Assembly (NCBI GenBank): GCA_947259105.1
Contig: CAMYKU010000050.1
Location: forward strand, 1-33,700
Direction of reading: 5' to 3'
From: an uncultured Alphaproteobacteria bacterium
GTDB lineage: Bacteria > Pseudomonadota > Alphaproteobacteria > UBA8366 > JADFVY01
Length of the DNA stretch: 33,700 bases
A program made the translations under genes and the position numbers. Below are positions 24,882-33,128 of the stretch, in pieces; within the stretch, counting starts at the first letter, position 1; each line of letters starts with the position of its first letter. A model generated the notes under the pieces. It searched no databases. It saw nothing but the letters and a program-made list of their open reading frames with translations, and had not been told where the DNA came from.

Positions 24882-26204
24882 ATGACCGGTATCGAAGTCG
24901 GCGCCGTATCGGTGGTGCTGATTGTCGTGCTGATCTATGCCGGGCTCTACGTTCCCGTGGCGCTGGGTCTCGTCTCGTTCCTCGGTGTCTGGGTCTTGCG
25001 CGGCAATATCGACATGCCGATCAATCTTCTGTCGCTCGCCGTGGCGGACACCGTGCTCGACTACGTGTTCGCGACGATCCCGCTGTTCGCGTTCATGGGG
25101 CTGGTCGTCGGCAAGTCGGGGCTTGGCCGCGACGTATACGATGTCGCCAACTCGGCGTTTTACAGGATTCGCGGCGGTCTCGGGATTGCGACGGTCGCGG
25201 CGAACGCCATATTCGCCTCGATAACCGGGTCCTCGATCGCGTCGGCAACGGTCTTTACCCGTGTCGCGGTGCCGGAGATGAGGCGCTTCGATTACACCAG
25301 GCAGTTCTCGGTCGGCGTGGTTGCGGGAAGTTCGGTGCTCGGCATGCTTATCCCGCCCAGCGCGATGCTCATCATCTACGCGATCGTCGCCGAACAGTCC
25401 GTCGGCCATATGTTCATCGCCGGCATTCTTCCCGGAGTCGTGCTGTCCATCGCATACGGTATCCTTATCCTGGGGCTGGCCTATGCCGCCCCCCGGCTGG
25501 TCGGCGGCCGGTCTCCGGCCGAACTTCGCGAAGAAGGGTGGGAGGCTCTTACGTTCGCTGAAATGGTGGTCAAGCTGGCGCCCGTCATCGTTCTCGTATT
25601 TGTCGTGCTGGGCGGCATCTACACCGGCTGGGTCACGCCGGTCGAGGCCGGCGCCGCCGGGTCTCTGGTGGCGATGATCATCGCCGTGCTGCGCCGCCGC
25701 CTCAGTCCGCGGGCGCTTTGGGAAGTGATGGTGGACACCGGCCACATCACCGCGATCATCATGTTCCTGATCATCACCGCCTCGATGTACAGCCGGATGC
25801 TTGGAGTCGCCGCCCTGCCGACCACCTTCGCGGCGTGGCTGGAGACGCTGCATCTGGGATTCACCGGGTTGATGATCGTATACGTGCTGCTGCTGATACT
25901 GCTCGGCACGATCATCGACACGGCGTCGATCATCCTGATCGTGGTGCCGTTGTTCCTGCCGGCGGTGGAGACGTTCGGCGGCGACCTCGTCTGGTTCGGC
26001 ATCGTCACCGTTGTCGGCGCCGAAATCGGCCTGCTGACGCCGCCGCTCGGGCTGTCGTGTTTCGCCATCAAGAGCGCGCTCGGCGACCCGTCGATCACGC
26101 TGTTCGATATCTTCTCCGGCGCGTTTCCGTTCGCGGTGACGATGCTCATGGTGCTTATACTTGTCATTGCCTTCCCGTCGCTCAGCCTTATCCTCGTTTA
26201 CTGA
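24882..26204 (+). CDS. dctM: TRAP transporter large permease
   Basis: This 440-aa protein is the sodium-coupled channel-forming subunit, with about 12 hydrophobic helices. Family blocks include LFAFMGLVVGKSGLGRDVYD, ASITGSSIASATVFTRVAVPEM, VAGSSVLGMLIPPSAMLIIY and, near the end, GAEIGLLTPPLGLSCFAIKSA. The start ATG 24882 is preceded by a G-rich stretch (GAGGGGGGGGCGG) that can serve as ribosome site; the in-frame ATG-less extension to 24840 is not needed. It begins 13 nt after the dctQ stop. The hemerythrin gene follows 29 nt later on the same strand. Confidence 0.93.
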   Translation: MTGIEVGAVSVVLIVVLIYAGLYVPVALGLVSFLGVWVLRGNIDMPINLLSLAVADTVLDYVFATIPLFAFMGLVVGKSGLGRDVYDVANSAFYRIRGGLGIATVAANAIFASITGSSIASATVFTRVAVPEMRRFDYTRQFSVGVVAGSSVLGMLIPPSAMLIIYAIVAEQSVGHMFIAGILPGVVLSIAYGILILGLAYAAPRLVGGRSPAELREEGWEALTFAEMVVKLAPVIVLVFVVLGGIYTGWVTPVEAGAAGSLVAMIIAVLRRRLSPRALWEVMVDTGHITAIIMFLIITASMYSRMLGVAALPTTFAAWLETLHLGFTGLMIVYVLLLILLGTIIDTASIILIVVPLFLPAVETFGGDLVWFGIVTVVGAEIGLLTPPLGLSCFAIKSALGDPSITLFDIFSGAFPFAVTMLMVLILVIAFPSLSLILVY

Positions 26205-26233
26205 TACGGTGGCGCTTGCAGAAGGAACCGATC

Positions 26234-26611
26234 ATGGACAGCCTGGAGTGGGACGAGGCCTGGAGTGTCGGCGATGCGCGTCTGGACGACCAGCACAAGG
26301 GGCTCATCGGGCTCATCAACAGGCTCGGCAGCGGCGCCCCCGTCCCCATCGTGCTCGACGAATTGCAGATCTACGTCGACGAGCATTTCCGCGACGAGGA
26401 AAGGATGATGGAGGCGGCGGGCTATCCGGACATCGCCGCGCACAAGCTGCAGCACGCTGCGTTCGAGGAATGGCTCGAGGCGTCCCGGCAGGCCAGCCGG
26501 TCCGGTGAGGTCGTCGGACTCCTGCGCGACAGCATCAGCAGCTACCTGAAGACCTGGCTGGTGACGCATATCATGGTGTCGGACAAGGCCTATTCCGGGT
26601 ACCTGAACTGA
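26234..26611 (+). CDS. Bacteriohemerythrin
   Basis: This 125-aa single-domain hemerythrin binds O2 (or NO) at a di-iron site. All seven ligands are in place: H21 (DDQHKGL), H51 and E55 (EHFRDEE), H70 and H74 (HKLQH), H112 and D117 (HIMVSD). A four-helix bundle without signal or extra domain implies a cytosolic oxygen store, delivery protein or sensor. AAGGAA precedes the ATG by about 7 nt. It sits 29 nt after dctM and so is likely co-transcribed with the TRAP genes, which is unusual; it may supply O2 to an oxygenase acting on the imported compound, or simply be carried along. The 90-nt gap to the MttB-like gene may contain a separate promoter. Confidence 0.92.
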   Translation: MDSLEWDEAWSVGDARLDDQHKGLIGLINRLGSGAPVPIVLDELQIYVDEHFRDEERMMEAAGYPDIAAHKLQHAAFEEWLEASRQASRSGEVVGLLRDSISSYLKTWLVTHIMVSDKAYSGYLN

Positions 26612-26701
26612 CGCGCCGCCGCCGGGCGCTTCCGCGTCGCATTTGGATTTGACCGGGCCGCCGATTGGTGTCCTTCTAGCCGGCATACCGGAGGAGAGGA
26701 C

Positions 26702-28291
26702 ATGAAGGGTTCGAACGATCCCTCGGGCGGCGGCCGGACGCGCCGTGGGCGCCGCGGGGCGGACCGCGGATCGCGCGGCGGGCGCCGCGGCGACGGCGGT
26801 ACGGCAACTATAGAGCAATTGCCCTGGCGGCAGCCGAGCAATCCCTACGCCCCCGTCGAGGCGGTGTCGGCGGATGCGATCGAGGCGATCCACGAGGCAT
26901 CGCTCGTCATTCTCGAGGAGATCGGGCTCGATATCCTGAGCGACGAGGCCAAATCGATCCTGGGCGCCGCCGGCGCCTCTCTCGAACCCGGCGGCGACCG
27001 GGTCCGTTTCGACCGCGGACTGGTCGAAAGCGTGCTCGGCCGTGCGCCGGAGCAATTCACCCTGCATGCCCGCAACCCGGACCGTTCGTTGCAGGTCGGC
27101 GGGGCCTGGGCAGCCTATTGCGCGGTCGCCAGCGCGCCCAACGCGGCCGACATGGACAACGGGCGCCGTCCCGGGAACAAGGCGGATTTCCGGAACTTCG
27201 TGAAGCTCATCCAGTCGCTCAACGTGATCCATCTGAGCGGCGGCTACACGGTCGAGCCGACGGATATCCATCCCTCCGTCCGGCACCTCGAATGCCTGTC
27301 GGATTTCGTGACGATGACCGACAAGGTCTTCCACGCCTACTCGCTGGGACGCGAGCGCATCCGCGACGGGATAGAGATCGCGCGCATCGCCCGCGGCATC
27401 GACGACGCGACGCTGGACCGCGAACCGAGCCTGATGACCATCGTCAACTCGAACTCGCCCCTCAAGCTCGACGATCCGATGTGCGGCGGCATCATCGAGA
27501 TGGCGCGGCGCAACCAGGTCGTCGTGCTGACGCCGTTCACGCTGGCAGGCGCGATGGCGCCGGTGACCCTGGCCGGGGCGCTCGCCCAGCAGAACGCGGA
27601 GGCGCTGGCCGGGCTGGTGCTGAGCCAGTCCGTCAACCCCGGCGCGCCCTTCGTCTATGGCGGCTTCACCTCCAATGTCGACATGAAGTCCGGCGCGCCC
27701 GCCTTCGGCACGCCGGAGTACATGAAGGCGGCGCTGGCCGGCGGCCAGCTGGCGCGGCGCTACCGGCTGCCCTACCGCTCCTCGAACGTCTGTGCCGCCA
27801 ACACGGTCGACGCCCAGGCGGCCTACGAGTCCGTGTTCTCACTGTGGGGCGCGGTCATGGGCGGGGTGAATATCCTCAAGCACGCCGCCGGCTGGATGGA
27901 GGGCGGGCTGCAGGCCTCGTTTGAGAAGATGGTGCTGGACGCCGACCTCCTGCAGATGGTCTCGTCGTTCATGGAGCCGATCGAGGTGAACGACGCGACG
28001 CTGGGCCTCGACGCGATCCGCGAGGTGGGGCCGGGCGGCCACTTCTTCGGCGCGGCGCACACGATGGCGCGGTACGCCGACGCCTTTTACAGCCCGATCC
28101 TGTCCGACTGGCGCAACTACGAGAGCTGGCAGGAGGCCGGCAGTCCCGATGCCTGCGCCAAGGCGAACCGGGTATGGAAGGCCCTGCTGGAGGCCTACGA
28201 GGCGCCGCCGCTGGATCCCGCGATCCGGGATGAGCTGGACGCGTTCGTCGCCCGCCGCAAGGAGGAAGGCGGCGCGCCCACCGATTTCTGA
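26702..28291 (+). CDS. MttB-family methyltransferase without pyrrolysine
   Basis: This 529-aa protein belongs to the trimethylamine methyltransferase (MttB) superfamily. The archaeal founder uses an amber-encoded pyrrolysine; most bacterial members lack it and act on other quaternary amines such as glycine betaine, passing a methyl to a corrinoid protein. No in-frame TAG occurs here and the barrel reads through. Recognisable blocks are AIEAIHEASLVILEEIG, GGYTVEPTDIHP, VNSNSPLKLD, QQNAEALAGLVLSQSVNPGA and NVCAANTVDAQAAYESVFS. The first 35 residues are Arg/Gly-rich (RTRRGRRGADRGSRGGRRG), as in several alphaproteobacterial relatives. GGAGGAGAGG precedes the ATG. No corrinoid protein is nearby. 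The substrate is inferred only at the level of a methylated amine or related compound. Confidence 0.9.
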   Translation: MKGSNDPSGGGRTRRGRRGADRGSRGGRRGDGGTATIEQLPWRQPSNPYAPVEAVSADAIEAIHEASLVILEEIGLDILSDEAKSILGAAGASLEPGGDRVRFDRGLVESVLGRAPEQFTLHARNPDRSLQVGGAWAAYCAVASAPNAADMDNGRRPGNKADFRNFVKLIQSLNVIHLSGGYTVEPTDIHPSVRHLECLSDFVTMTDKVFHAYSLGRERIRDGIEIARIARGIDDATLDREPSLMTIVNSNSPLKLDDPMCGGIIEMARRNQVVVLTPFTLAGAMAPVTLAGALAQQNAEALAGLVLSQSVNPGAPFVYGGFTSNVDMKSGAPAFGTPEYMKAALAGGQLARRYRLPYRSSNVCAANTVDAQAAYESVFSLWGAVMGGVNILKHAAGWMEGGLQASFEKMVLDADLLQMVSSFMEPIEVNDATLGLDAIREVGPGGHFFGAAHTMARYADAFYSPILSDWRNYESWQEAGSPDACAKANRVWKALLEAYEAPPLDPAIRDELDAFVARRKEEGGAPTDF

Positions 28292-28409
28292 ACCTTCGTA
28301 ACGAACGTTGCCCAGAACGCGCGCCGGGAGTATCCTTTTTGCAATACCGGGTTGCACCCGGCCCAGCCGGGCAATGCGGTGGAGACAGGACATATTCAGG
28401 GAGTACTTT

Positions 28410-30011
28410 ATGAACATCATGCGCAAATTGCGCCGTCATGGCGCATTGGCGGGCTCGGTCGCTGCGATCGCGCTCGTCATCGTTTCCGGGGCCGCCCAGG
28501 CCGAGACCGTATTGCGGGTCGGCAATATGGGCGAGCCGGCGTCGCTCGACCCCCATTACGTCTCCGGCACCTGGGAGAACCGCATCGTCGGCGACATGTT
28601 CCTCGGGCTGACCACCGAGGGGCCGGACGGCAAGACCTATGCGGGCGCGGCTGAAAGCTGGACGGTCAGCGACGATGGTCTCGTTTACACTTTCAAGCTG
28701 CGCGACCATGTCTGGTCGGACGGCGAACCGGTTACGGCCGATGATTTCGTGTTTGCCCTGCGGCGCATCCTGCATCCGGAAACGGCGGCGGAGTACGCGT
28801 CGCTCCTGTATACCGTAAAGGGCGCGGAAGCCGTCAACACCGGCAAGGCCGCGCCGGAAACGCTCGGCGTGCGGGCGATCGACAAGAAGACGCTGGAAAT
28901 CACCCTTTCGGGCCCGGCGCCGTTCTTCCTTGGCCAGCTGACCCATTACACGGCCTATCCGGTGCCCAGGCACGTGATCGAAAAGTATGGCAAGGACTGG
29001 ATCAAGAAGGAAAACATCGTCTCGAACGGCGCCTATGTGCTGGACGAGTGGGTGCCCAACTCGCATATCAAGCTGGCCAAGAACCCGAAATTCTACAATG
29101 CCGCCAGCGTCTCGATCGACACCGTGATCCTGTATCCGCAGGAGGACCGGACGGCTGTCCAGCGGCGCTTCCGGGCCGGCGAGATCGATATCGCGACCGA
29201 TTTCGCGTCCGACCAGATCGACTGGCTGAAGGCCAATCTTCCCAACGAGACGCGGATTGCGCCCTATCTGGGCAATTACTATTACCCGATCAACACCCGC
29301 AAGCCGCCCTTCAACGACAGGCGGGTGCGGCAGGCGCTGTCGATGGCAGTCGACCGCGAGACGATCGTAGACAAGGTCATGAAGACCGGCGAACTCGCGG
29401 CCTACAGCTTCGTGCCGCCGGGGACGCTGAACTACGGTGAGCCGTCCTACGCCTCGTTCAAGGGCATGAGCTATCCCGACCGCGTCGCCAGGGCGAAAGC
29501 GCTTCTCGCCGAAGCCGGATTCGGCCCGGACAAGCCGCTGAAGTTCCAGCTGCGTTACAACACGTCGGAGAACCACAAGCGGATCGCCGTGGCGGTCGCC
29601 GCCATGTGGAAGAAGCTCGGTATCGACGTCGAGCTGTACAACAGCGAGGTCAAGGTCCATTACGCCGACCTCAAGCAGGGCAAGTTCGACGTCGCCCGGG
29701 CCGGCTGGATCGCCGACTACAACGACCCGCAGAACTTCCTCTATCTGCTGGAGACTAGGACCGGCGCAAACAACTACGGCGGTTACTCGGTCAAGGCGTT
29801 CGACGACCTGATGAACAAGGCGTCGCGGACCGCGGACCTCGAGGCGCGTGCCGAGCTGCTGGCCAAGGCCGAGGCGATCGCCATGGAAGATCAGCCGATC
29901 ATTCCGATCTACTATTACGTCTCCAAGAACCTCGTGGCCCCGCATGTGAAGGGATGGCAGGATACCGTCAACGACATTCACCGCTGGCGCTATCTGAGCA
30001 TCGAAAAATAA
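28410..30011 (+). CDS. Opp/Dpp-family ABC transporter substrate-binding protein
   Basis: This 533-aa periplasmic binding protein of the oligopeptide type (SBP family 5) has a signal peptide (about 1-31, cleavage after GAAQA). The start is ATG 28410, with AGGGAG upstream; the frame is open to 28308 but that extension has no ribosome site. Typical text includes LRVGNMGEPASLDPHY, GAAESWTVSDDGLVYTFKLR, VWSDGEPVTADDFVFALRR, PPFNDRRVRQALSMAVDRE and LAYSF-type C-lobe patterns. It lies 118 nt after the MttB-like gene, so cargo may be a methylated amine-containing compound rather than a peptide; that is inference. A hairpin and a mobile element separate it from its permease genes. Confidence 0.9.
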   Translation: MNIMRKLRRHGALAGSVAAIALVIVSGAAQAETVLRVGNMGEPASLDPHYVSGTWENRIVGDMFLGLTTEGPDGKTYAGAAESWTVSDDGLVYTFKLRDHVWSDGEPVTADDFVFALRRILHPETAAEYASLLYTVKGAEAVNTGKAAPETLGVRAIDKKTLEITLSGPAPFFLGQLTHYTAYPVPRHVIEKYGKDWIKKENIVSNGAYVLDEWVPNSHIKLAKNPKFYNAASVSIDTVILYPQEDRTAVQRRFRAGEIDIATDFASDQIDWLKANLPNETRIAPYLGNYYYPINTRKPPFNDRRVRQALSMAVDRETIVDKVMKTGELAAYSFVPPGTLNYGEPSYASFKGMSYPDRVARAKALLAEAGFGPDKPLKFQLRYNTSENHKRIAVAVAAMWKKLGIDVELYNSEVKVHYADLKQGKFDVARAGWIADYNDPQNFLYLLETRTGANNYGGYSVKAFDDLMNKASRTADLEARAELLAKAEAIAMEDQPIIPIYYYVSKNLVAPHVKGWQDTVNDIHRWRYLSIEK

Positions 30012-30021
30012 CAACAGCCGA

Positions 30022-30061
30022 AACCGGGCGGGGCGTTCCACGGGACGCCCCGCTTCCGGTT
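30022..30061 (+). terminator. Intercistronic hairpin after the binding-protein gene
   Basis: GCGGGGCGT (30028-30036) pairs with ACGCCCCGC (30045-30053), and outer arms AACCGG (30022-30027) and CCGGTT (30056-30061) extend it with a small TT bulge. No T run follows. Such hairpins after binding-protein genes commonly protect that mRNA segment so that it outnumbers the permease messages; partial termination is also possible. Confidence 0.6.
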
Positions 30062-30066
30062 CAGCC

Positions 30067-30327
30067 TAGTGGTCTGCATTAGACATATGGCACCCATGGG
30101 ACGGTCTTGCGCGTTCATCCGGCGTGGCGCGCCGCGATGCTGAAGCATCGCAAGCGGCGCGCAACGCGGCCGGTGGGCGCTCAAGGCCGCCCTTCGGGTC
30201 ACGTTTCCCGCCCCCTCGGCGCGTCGGGCGCGCTTGACGGTGTTCCAGCATCGCCTGCGCGCACCCTCCTGCCGAGGAGACGGGAAACGCGATCCCATGG
30301 GTGCCATATGTCTAATACAGACCACTA
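30067..30327. mobile_element. 261-bp MITE-like element with 35-bp terminal inverted repeats
   Basis: The ends (30067-30101 and 30293-30327) are 35-bp inverted repeats with one mismatch, beginning TAGTGGTCTG and ending CAGACCACTA. A TA at each outer edge would fit the TA duplication of IS630/Tc1-mariner transposition. The interior contains a second long hairpin centred on GCGATGCT-GA-AGCATCGC (30134-30151) and no credible gene. It encodes no transposase, so it would need one supplied in trans. It lies between the ABC binding-protein gene and the first permease gene, ending 6 bp before that start codon. Confidence 0.8.
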
Positions 30328-30333
30328 ACCGCC

Positions 30334-31257
30334 ATGTTCCGTTATGTCTTCCGCCGCCTGGTCAGCGCCGTCCCGACGCTGCTGATCATCGTGACCATCG
30401 CGTTCTTCATGATGCGGGTCGCGCCGGGTGGCCCGTTCGATCAGGAACGCAACCTGCCGCCCGAGATCGAGGCCAACGTGCTCAAGGCCTACGGCCTCGA
30501 CAAGCCGCTCGTGGAGCAATACCTCGACTACGTCGGCGGGTTGCTGCGGGGCGATTTCGGGCCGTCCTTCGAATTCCGCGACTTTACCGTGAGGGACCTG
30601 ATCTTCGGAGGCTTCCCCGCCAGCCTGCAGATCGGCTCGATGGCGCTGTTGCTGGCAATAATCTTCGGCGTCGCATTCGGCGCGTTCGCGGCGCTGCGCC
30701 AGAACAGCCGCGTCGACTATGCCGTGATGACCCTGGCCATGACCGGGATTGCGATCCCCAACTTCGTCATGGCCCCGATCCTCACCCTGATCCTCGGGGT
30801 CTACCTGTCGCTGCTGCCGGTTGCCGGCTGGGGCGACGGCGCCTGGGTCAACAAGATACTGCCGGTGGTCGCACTCGCGCTGCCGCAGGTCGCCTATATC
30901 TCGCGCCTCACCCGCGGCAGCATGGTCGAGGTGCTGAATTCCAACTACATCCGCACCGCGCGCGCCAAGGGCCTGCGCGAGCGTATCGTCGTTGGACGCC
31001 ACGCGCTGAAGGGGGCAATGTTGCCGGTGGTCTCCTACCTCGGACCGGCGGCCGCCGCGGTGGTGACGGGGTCGGTGGTGATCGAGACGATCTTCGAAGT
31101 GCCGGGCATCGGCCGCTATTTCGTACTTGGCGCGCTCAACCGCGACTATCCCCTGGTGATGGGCACCGTCATCTTCTATGCGATGCTGATCATCGCGCTC
31201 AATCTGGTCGTCGATCTGATCTACGCCTGGCTCGACCCCAAGGTGAGGCTCGAGTGA
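30334..31257 (+). CDS. Opp/Dpp-family ABC transporter permease, first subunit
   Basis: This 307-aa inner-membrane permease has the B-subunit form: MFRYVFRRLVSAVPTLLIIV opens a first helix, followed by MRVAPGGPFDQERNLP, a typical periplasmic loop, and five further helices. The cytoplasmic coupling loop contains YIRTARAKGLRERIVVGRHA, which docks on the ATPases, then NRDYPLVMGTVIFYA near the end. The ATG start fits the family perfectly, yet the preceding bases (CCACTAACCGCC) have no Shine-Dalgarno because the mobile element ends there. Translation may be weak. The stop overlaps the next gene (TGATG). Confidence 0.92.
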   Translation: MFRYVFRRLVSAVPTLLIIVTIAFFMMRVAPGGPFDQERNLPPEIEANVLKAYGLDKPLVEQYLDYVGGLLRGDFGPSFEFRDFTVRDLIFGGFPASLQIGSMALLLAIIFGVAFGAFAALRQNSRVDYAVMTLAMTGIAIPNFVMAPILTLILGVYLSLLPVAGWGDGAWVNKILPVVALALPQVAYISRLTRGSMVEVLNSNYIRTARAKGLRERIVVGRHALKGAMLPVVSYLGPAAAAVVTGSVVIETIFEVPGIGRYFVLGALNRDYPLVMGTVIFYAMLIIALNLVVDLIYAWLDPKVRLE

Positions 31258-32156
31258 TGGTCGGGCTGCCGGGGACGGGCGACGCGCTGGCCGGCGTCGC
31301 CGAGATCGAAGGGCGCAGCCTGTGGCAGGACGCCCTGGCCCGGTTGCTGCGCAACCGCGCCGCGGTCGTCGCGATGATCGTGCTGAGCATTGTCGGAGCG
31401 CTGGCGATCCTGGCGCCCTTCCTGTCCCCGCATCCCTTCGACGAGATCTACTGGGACCGCATCCAGGCGCCGCCGGATTTCGCCAACGGGCACTGGTTCG
31501 GCACCGACGGCAACGGCCGCGACATGTTCGTGCGAACGCTGTACGGCGCCCGTGTCTCGCTGATGGTGGGACTCCTCGCGACCGGCGTCAGCCTGCTGAT
31601 CGGCGTCACCTGGGGCGCGACCGCGGGCTATTTCGGGGGCCGCGTCGACAATTTCATGATGCGCTTCGTCGACATCATGTACTCGCTGCCCTTCATGTTC
31701 TTCGTCATACTGCTGATGGTGATGTTCGGCCGCCACATCTGGCTGATCTTCATTGCGCTGGGCGCGGTGGAGTGGCTGACGATGGCGCGCATCGTGCGCG
31801 GCCAGACGCTTTCCATCAAGCGCAAGGAATTCATCGAGGCGGCGCACGCCTCGGGCATCGGCAGCTTCAAGATCATCTTCCGGCACGTCATTCCCAACGT
31901 GCTGGGGCCGGTCATCGTCTACATGACCCTGACCGTCCCGCAGGTGATCCTGACCGAGAGCTTCCTGTCATTCCTCGGGCTCGGCGTGCAGGAACCGCTG
32001 ACCAGTTGGGGCGTGCTGATATCGGAAGGCGCGCGGGTCATCGAAACGGCGCCGTGGATGCTGATCTTTCCGGCGACGTTCCTGGCGGTGACCCTGTTCT
32101 GCTTCAATTTCCTCGGCGATGGGTTGCGCGATGCGCTCGACCCGAAGGATAGGTGA
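31257..32156 (+). CDS. Opp/Dpp-family ABC transporter permease, second subunit
   Basis: This 299-aa C-subunit partner forms the membrane channel with the first permease. A short cytoplasmic N-terminus (SLWQDALARLLRNRAAVVAM) leads into the first helix. Family blocks WFGTDGNGRDMFVRTLYGAR, MMRFVDIMYSLPFMFFVILL, EFIEAAHASGIGSFKIIFRH (ATPase coupling loop) and SFLGLGVQEPLTSWG are intact. The ATG overlaps the preceding TGA in TGATG; a GTG one codon earlier is also possible. Coupled translation is likely. Confidence 0.92.
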   Translation: MVGLPGTGDALAGVAEIEGRSLWQDALARLLRNRAAVVAMIVLSIVGALAILAPFLSPHPFDEIYWDRIQAPPDFANGHWFGTDGNGRDMFVRTLYGARVSLMVGLLATGVSLLIGVTWGATAGYFGGRVDNFMMRFVDIMYSLPFMFFVILLMVMFGRHIWLIFIALGAVEWLTMARIVRGQTLSIKRKEFIEAAHASGIGSFKIIFRHVIPNVLGPVIVYMTLTVPQVILTESFLSFLGLGVQEPLTSWGVLISEGARVIETAPWMLIFPATFLAVTLFCFNFLGDGLRDALDPKDR

Positions 32157-32159
32157 AAC

Positions 32160-33128
32160 TTGCCGGCAGTCCTTGAGATCGAAAACCTCGATGTCCGGTT
32201 CGATACGCCGGAGGGCGAGGTGAGCGCGGCAAGCGAAGTCTCGCTGCGCATCGACGCGGGCGAAAGCGTCGGCGTGGTCGGCGAATCCGGCTCCGGCAAG
32301 ACGCAGCTGTTTCTTGCGGTGATGGGGCTGCTGGCGCGCAACGGGCAGGCCACCGGGCAGGTGATGTTCAACGGCGACAATATCCTGAACAAGCCGGCCC
32401 GCGCGCTGAACAGGATCCGCGGCAACCGGATCTCGATGATCTTCCAGGACCCGATGACCTCGCTGAACCCGTACCTGAAGATCTCCCTCCAGATGACCGA
32501 ACTGCTGGTCGAGCACCGCGGCGCCAGCGAGGCGGAAGCGCGCGTCCGCAGCATCGAGATGCTCGACCGTGTCGGCATTCCCGAGGCGGACCAGCGGTTC
32601 GACATGTATCCCCATGAGTTTTCCGGCGGCATGCGGCAGCGCGCCATGATCGCGATGGCGCTGCTGTGCGGGCCGGAACTGCTGATCGCGGACGAACCGA
32701 CCACGGCGCTGGACGTGACGATCCAGGCCCAGATCCTGGACCTGATGGCGGGACTGCGCCGCGACATCGACACCGCGGTCGTCATGATCACCCACGATCT
32801 GGGCGTGGTCGCCGGGCTGTGCGACCGGGTGATGGTGATGTATGCCGGCCGCGTGGTCGAGACGGGAGCCGTGCGCGACATTTTCCATGCCCCCCGGCAC
32901 CCCTATACGCAGGGCCTGGTCCATTCCATGCCGCGCCTCGACGAGGCCAAGGCCGAGTTGTTGGCGACCATTCCCGGTCAGCCGCCGAACCTCCAGGCCC
33001 TGCCGCCGGGCTGCGCCTTTCAGGATCGCTGCACGCATGCTTTCGACCGCTGCCGGGTGGAGGTGCCGCCGCTGCAGGAAACGGCCCCCGGGCGCGCCAA
33101 GGCATGCCATCTGGAGGCCGCGCCATGA
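32160..33128 (+). CDS. Opp/Dpp-family ABC transporter ATPase, D-type
   Basis: This 322-aa ATPase has Walker A GESGSGKTQ (about 41-49), Q-loop FQDPMTSLNPYL, signature FSGGMRQRAMIAMAL, Walker B LLIADEPTTALD and the switch histidine in MITHDLGVVAGLCD. The C-terminal extension PPGCAFQDRC...RC, with HPYTQGL before it, is the oligopeptide-transporter ATPase tail; its cysteines in related proteins can hold an iron-sulfur cluster. The start is a rare TTG (32160) three nt after the preceding stop, with AGGTGA just upstream; no ATG fits the family length. The stop overlaps the next ATG (ATGA). Confidence 0.92.
   Translation: MPAVLEIENLDVRFDTPEGEVSAASEVSLRIDAGESVGVVGESGSGKTQLFLAVMGLLARNGQATGQVMFNGDNILNKPARALNRIRGNRISMIFQDPMTSLNPYLKISLQMTELLVEHRGASEAEARVRSIEMLDRVGIPEADQRFDMYPHEFSGGMRQRAMIAMALLCGPELLIADEPTTALDVTIQAQILDLMAGLRRDIDTAVVMITHDLGVVAGLCDRVMVMYAGRVVETGAVRDIFHAPRHPYTQGLVHSMPRLDEAKAELLATIPGQPPNLQALPPGCAFQDRCTHAFDRCRVEVPPLQETAPGRAKACHLEAAP

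Noticed and set aside
27969..30041. A 690-codon minus-strand open frame
   Set aside because: It is antisense to the ABC binding-protein gene and the end of the MttB-like gene.
30107..30328. Mirror-image short open frames on both strands ending in ICLIQTT / MSNADH-type text
   Set aside because: They are products of the inverted ends of the mobile element read in two directions, not genes.
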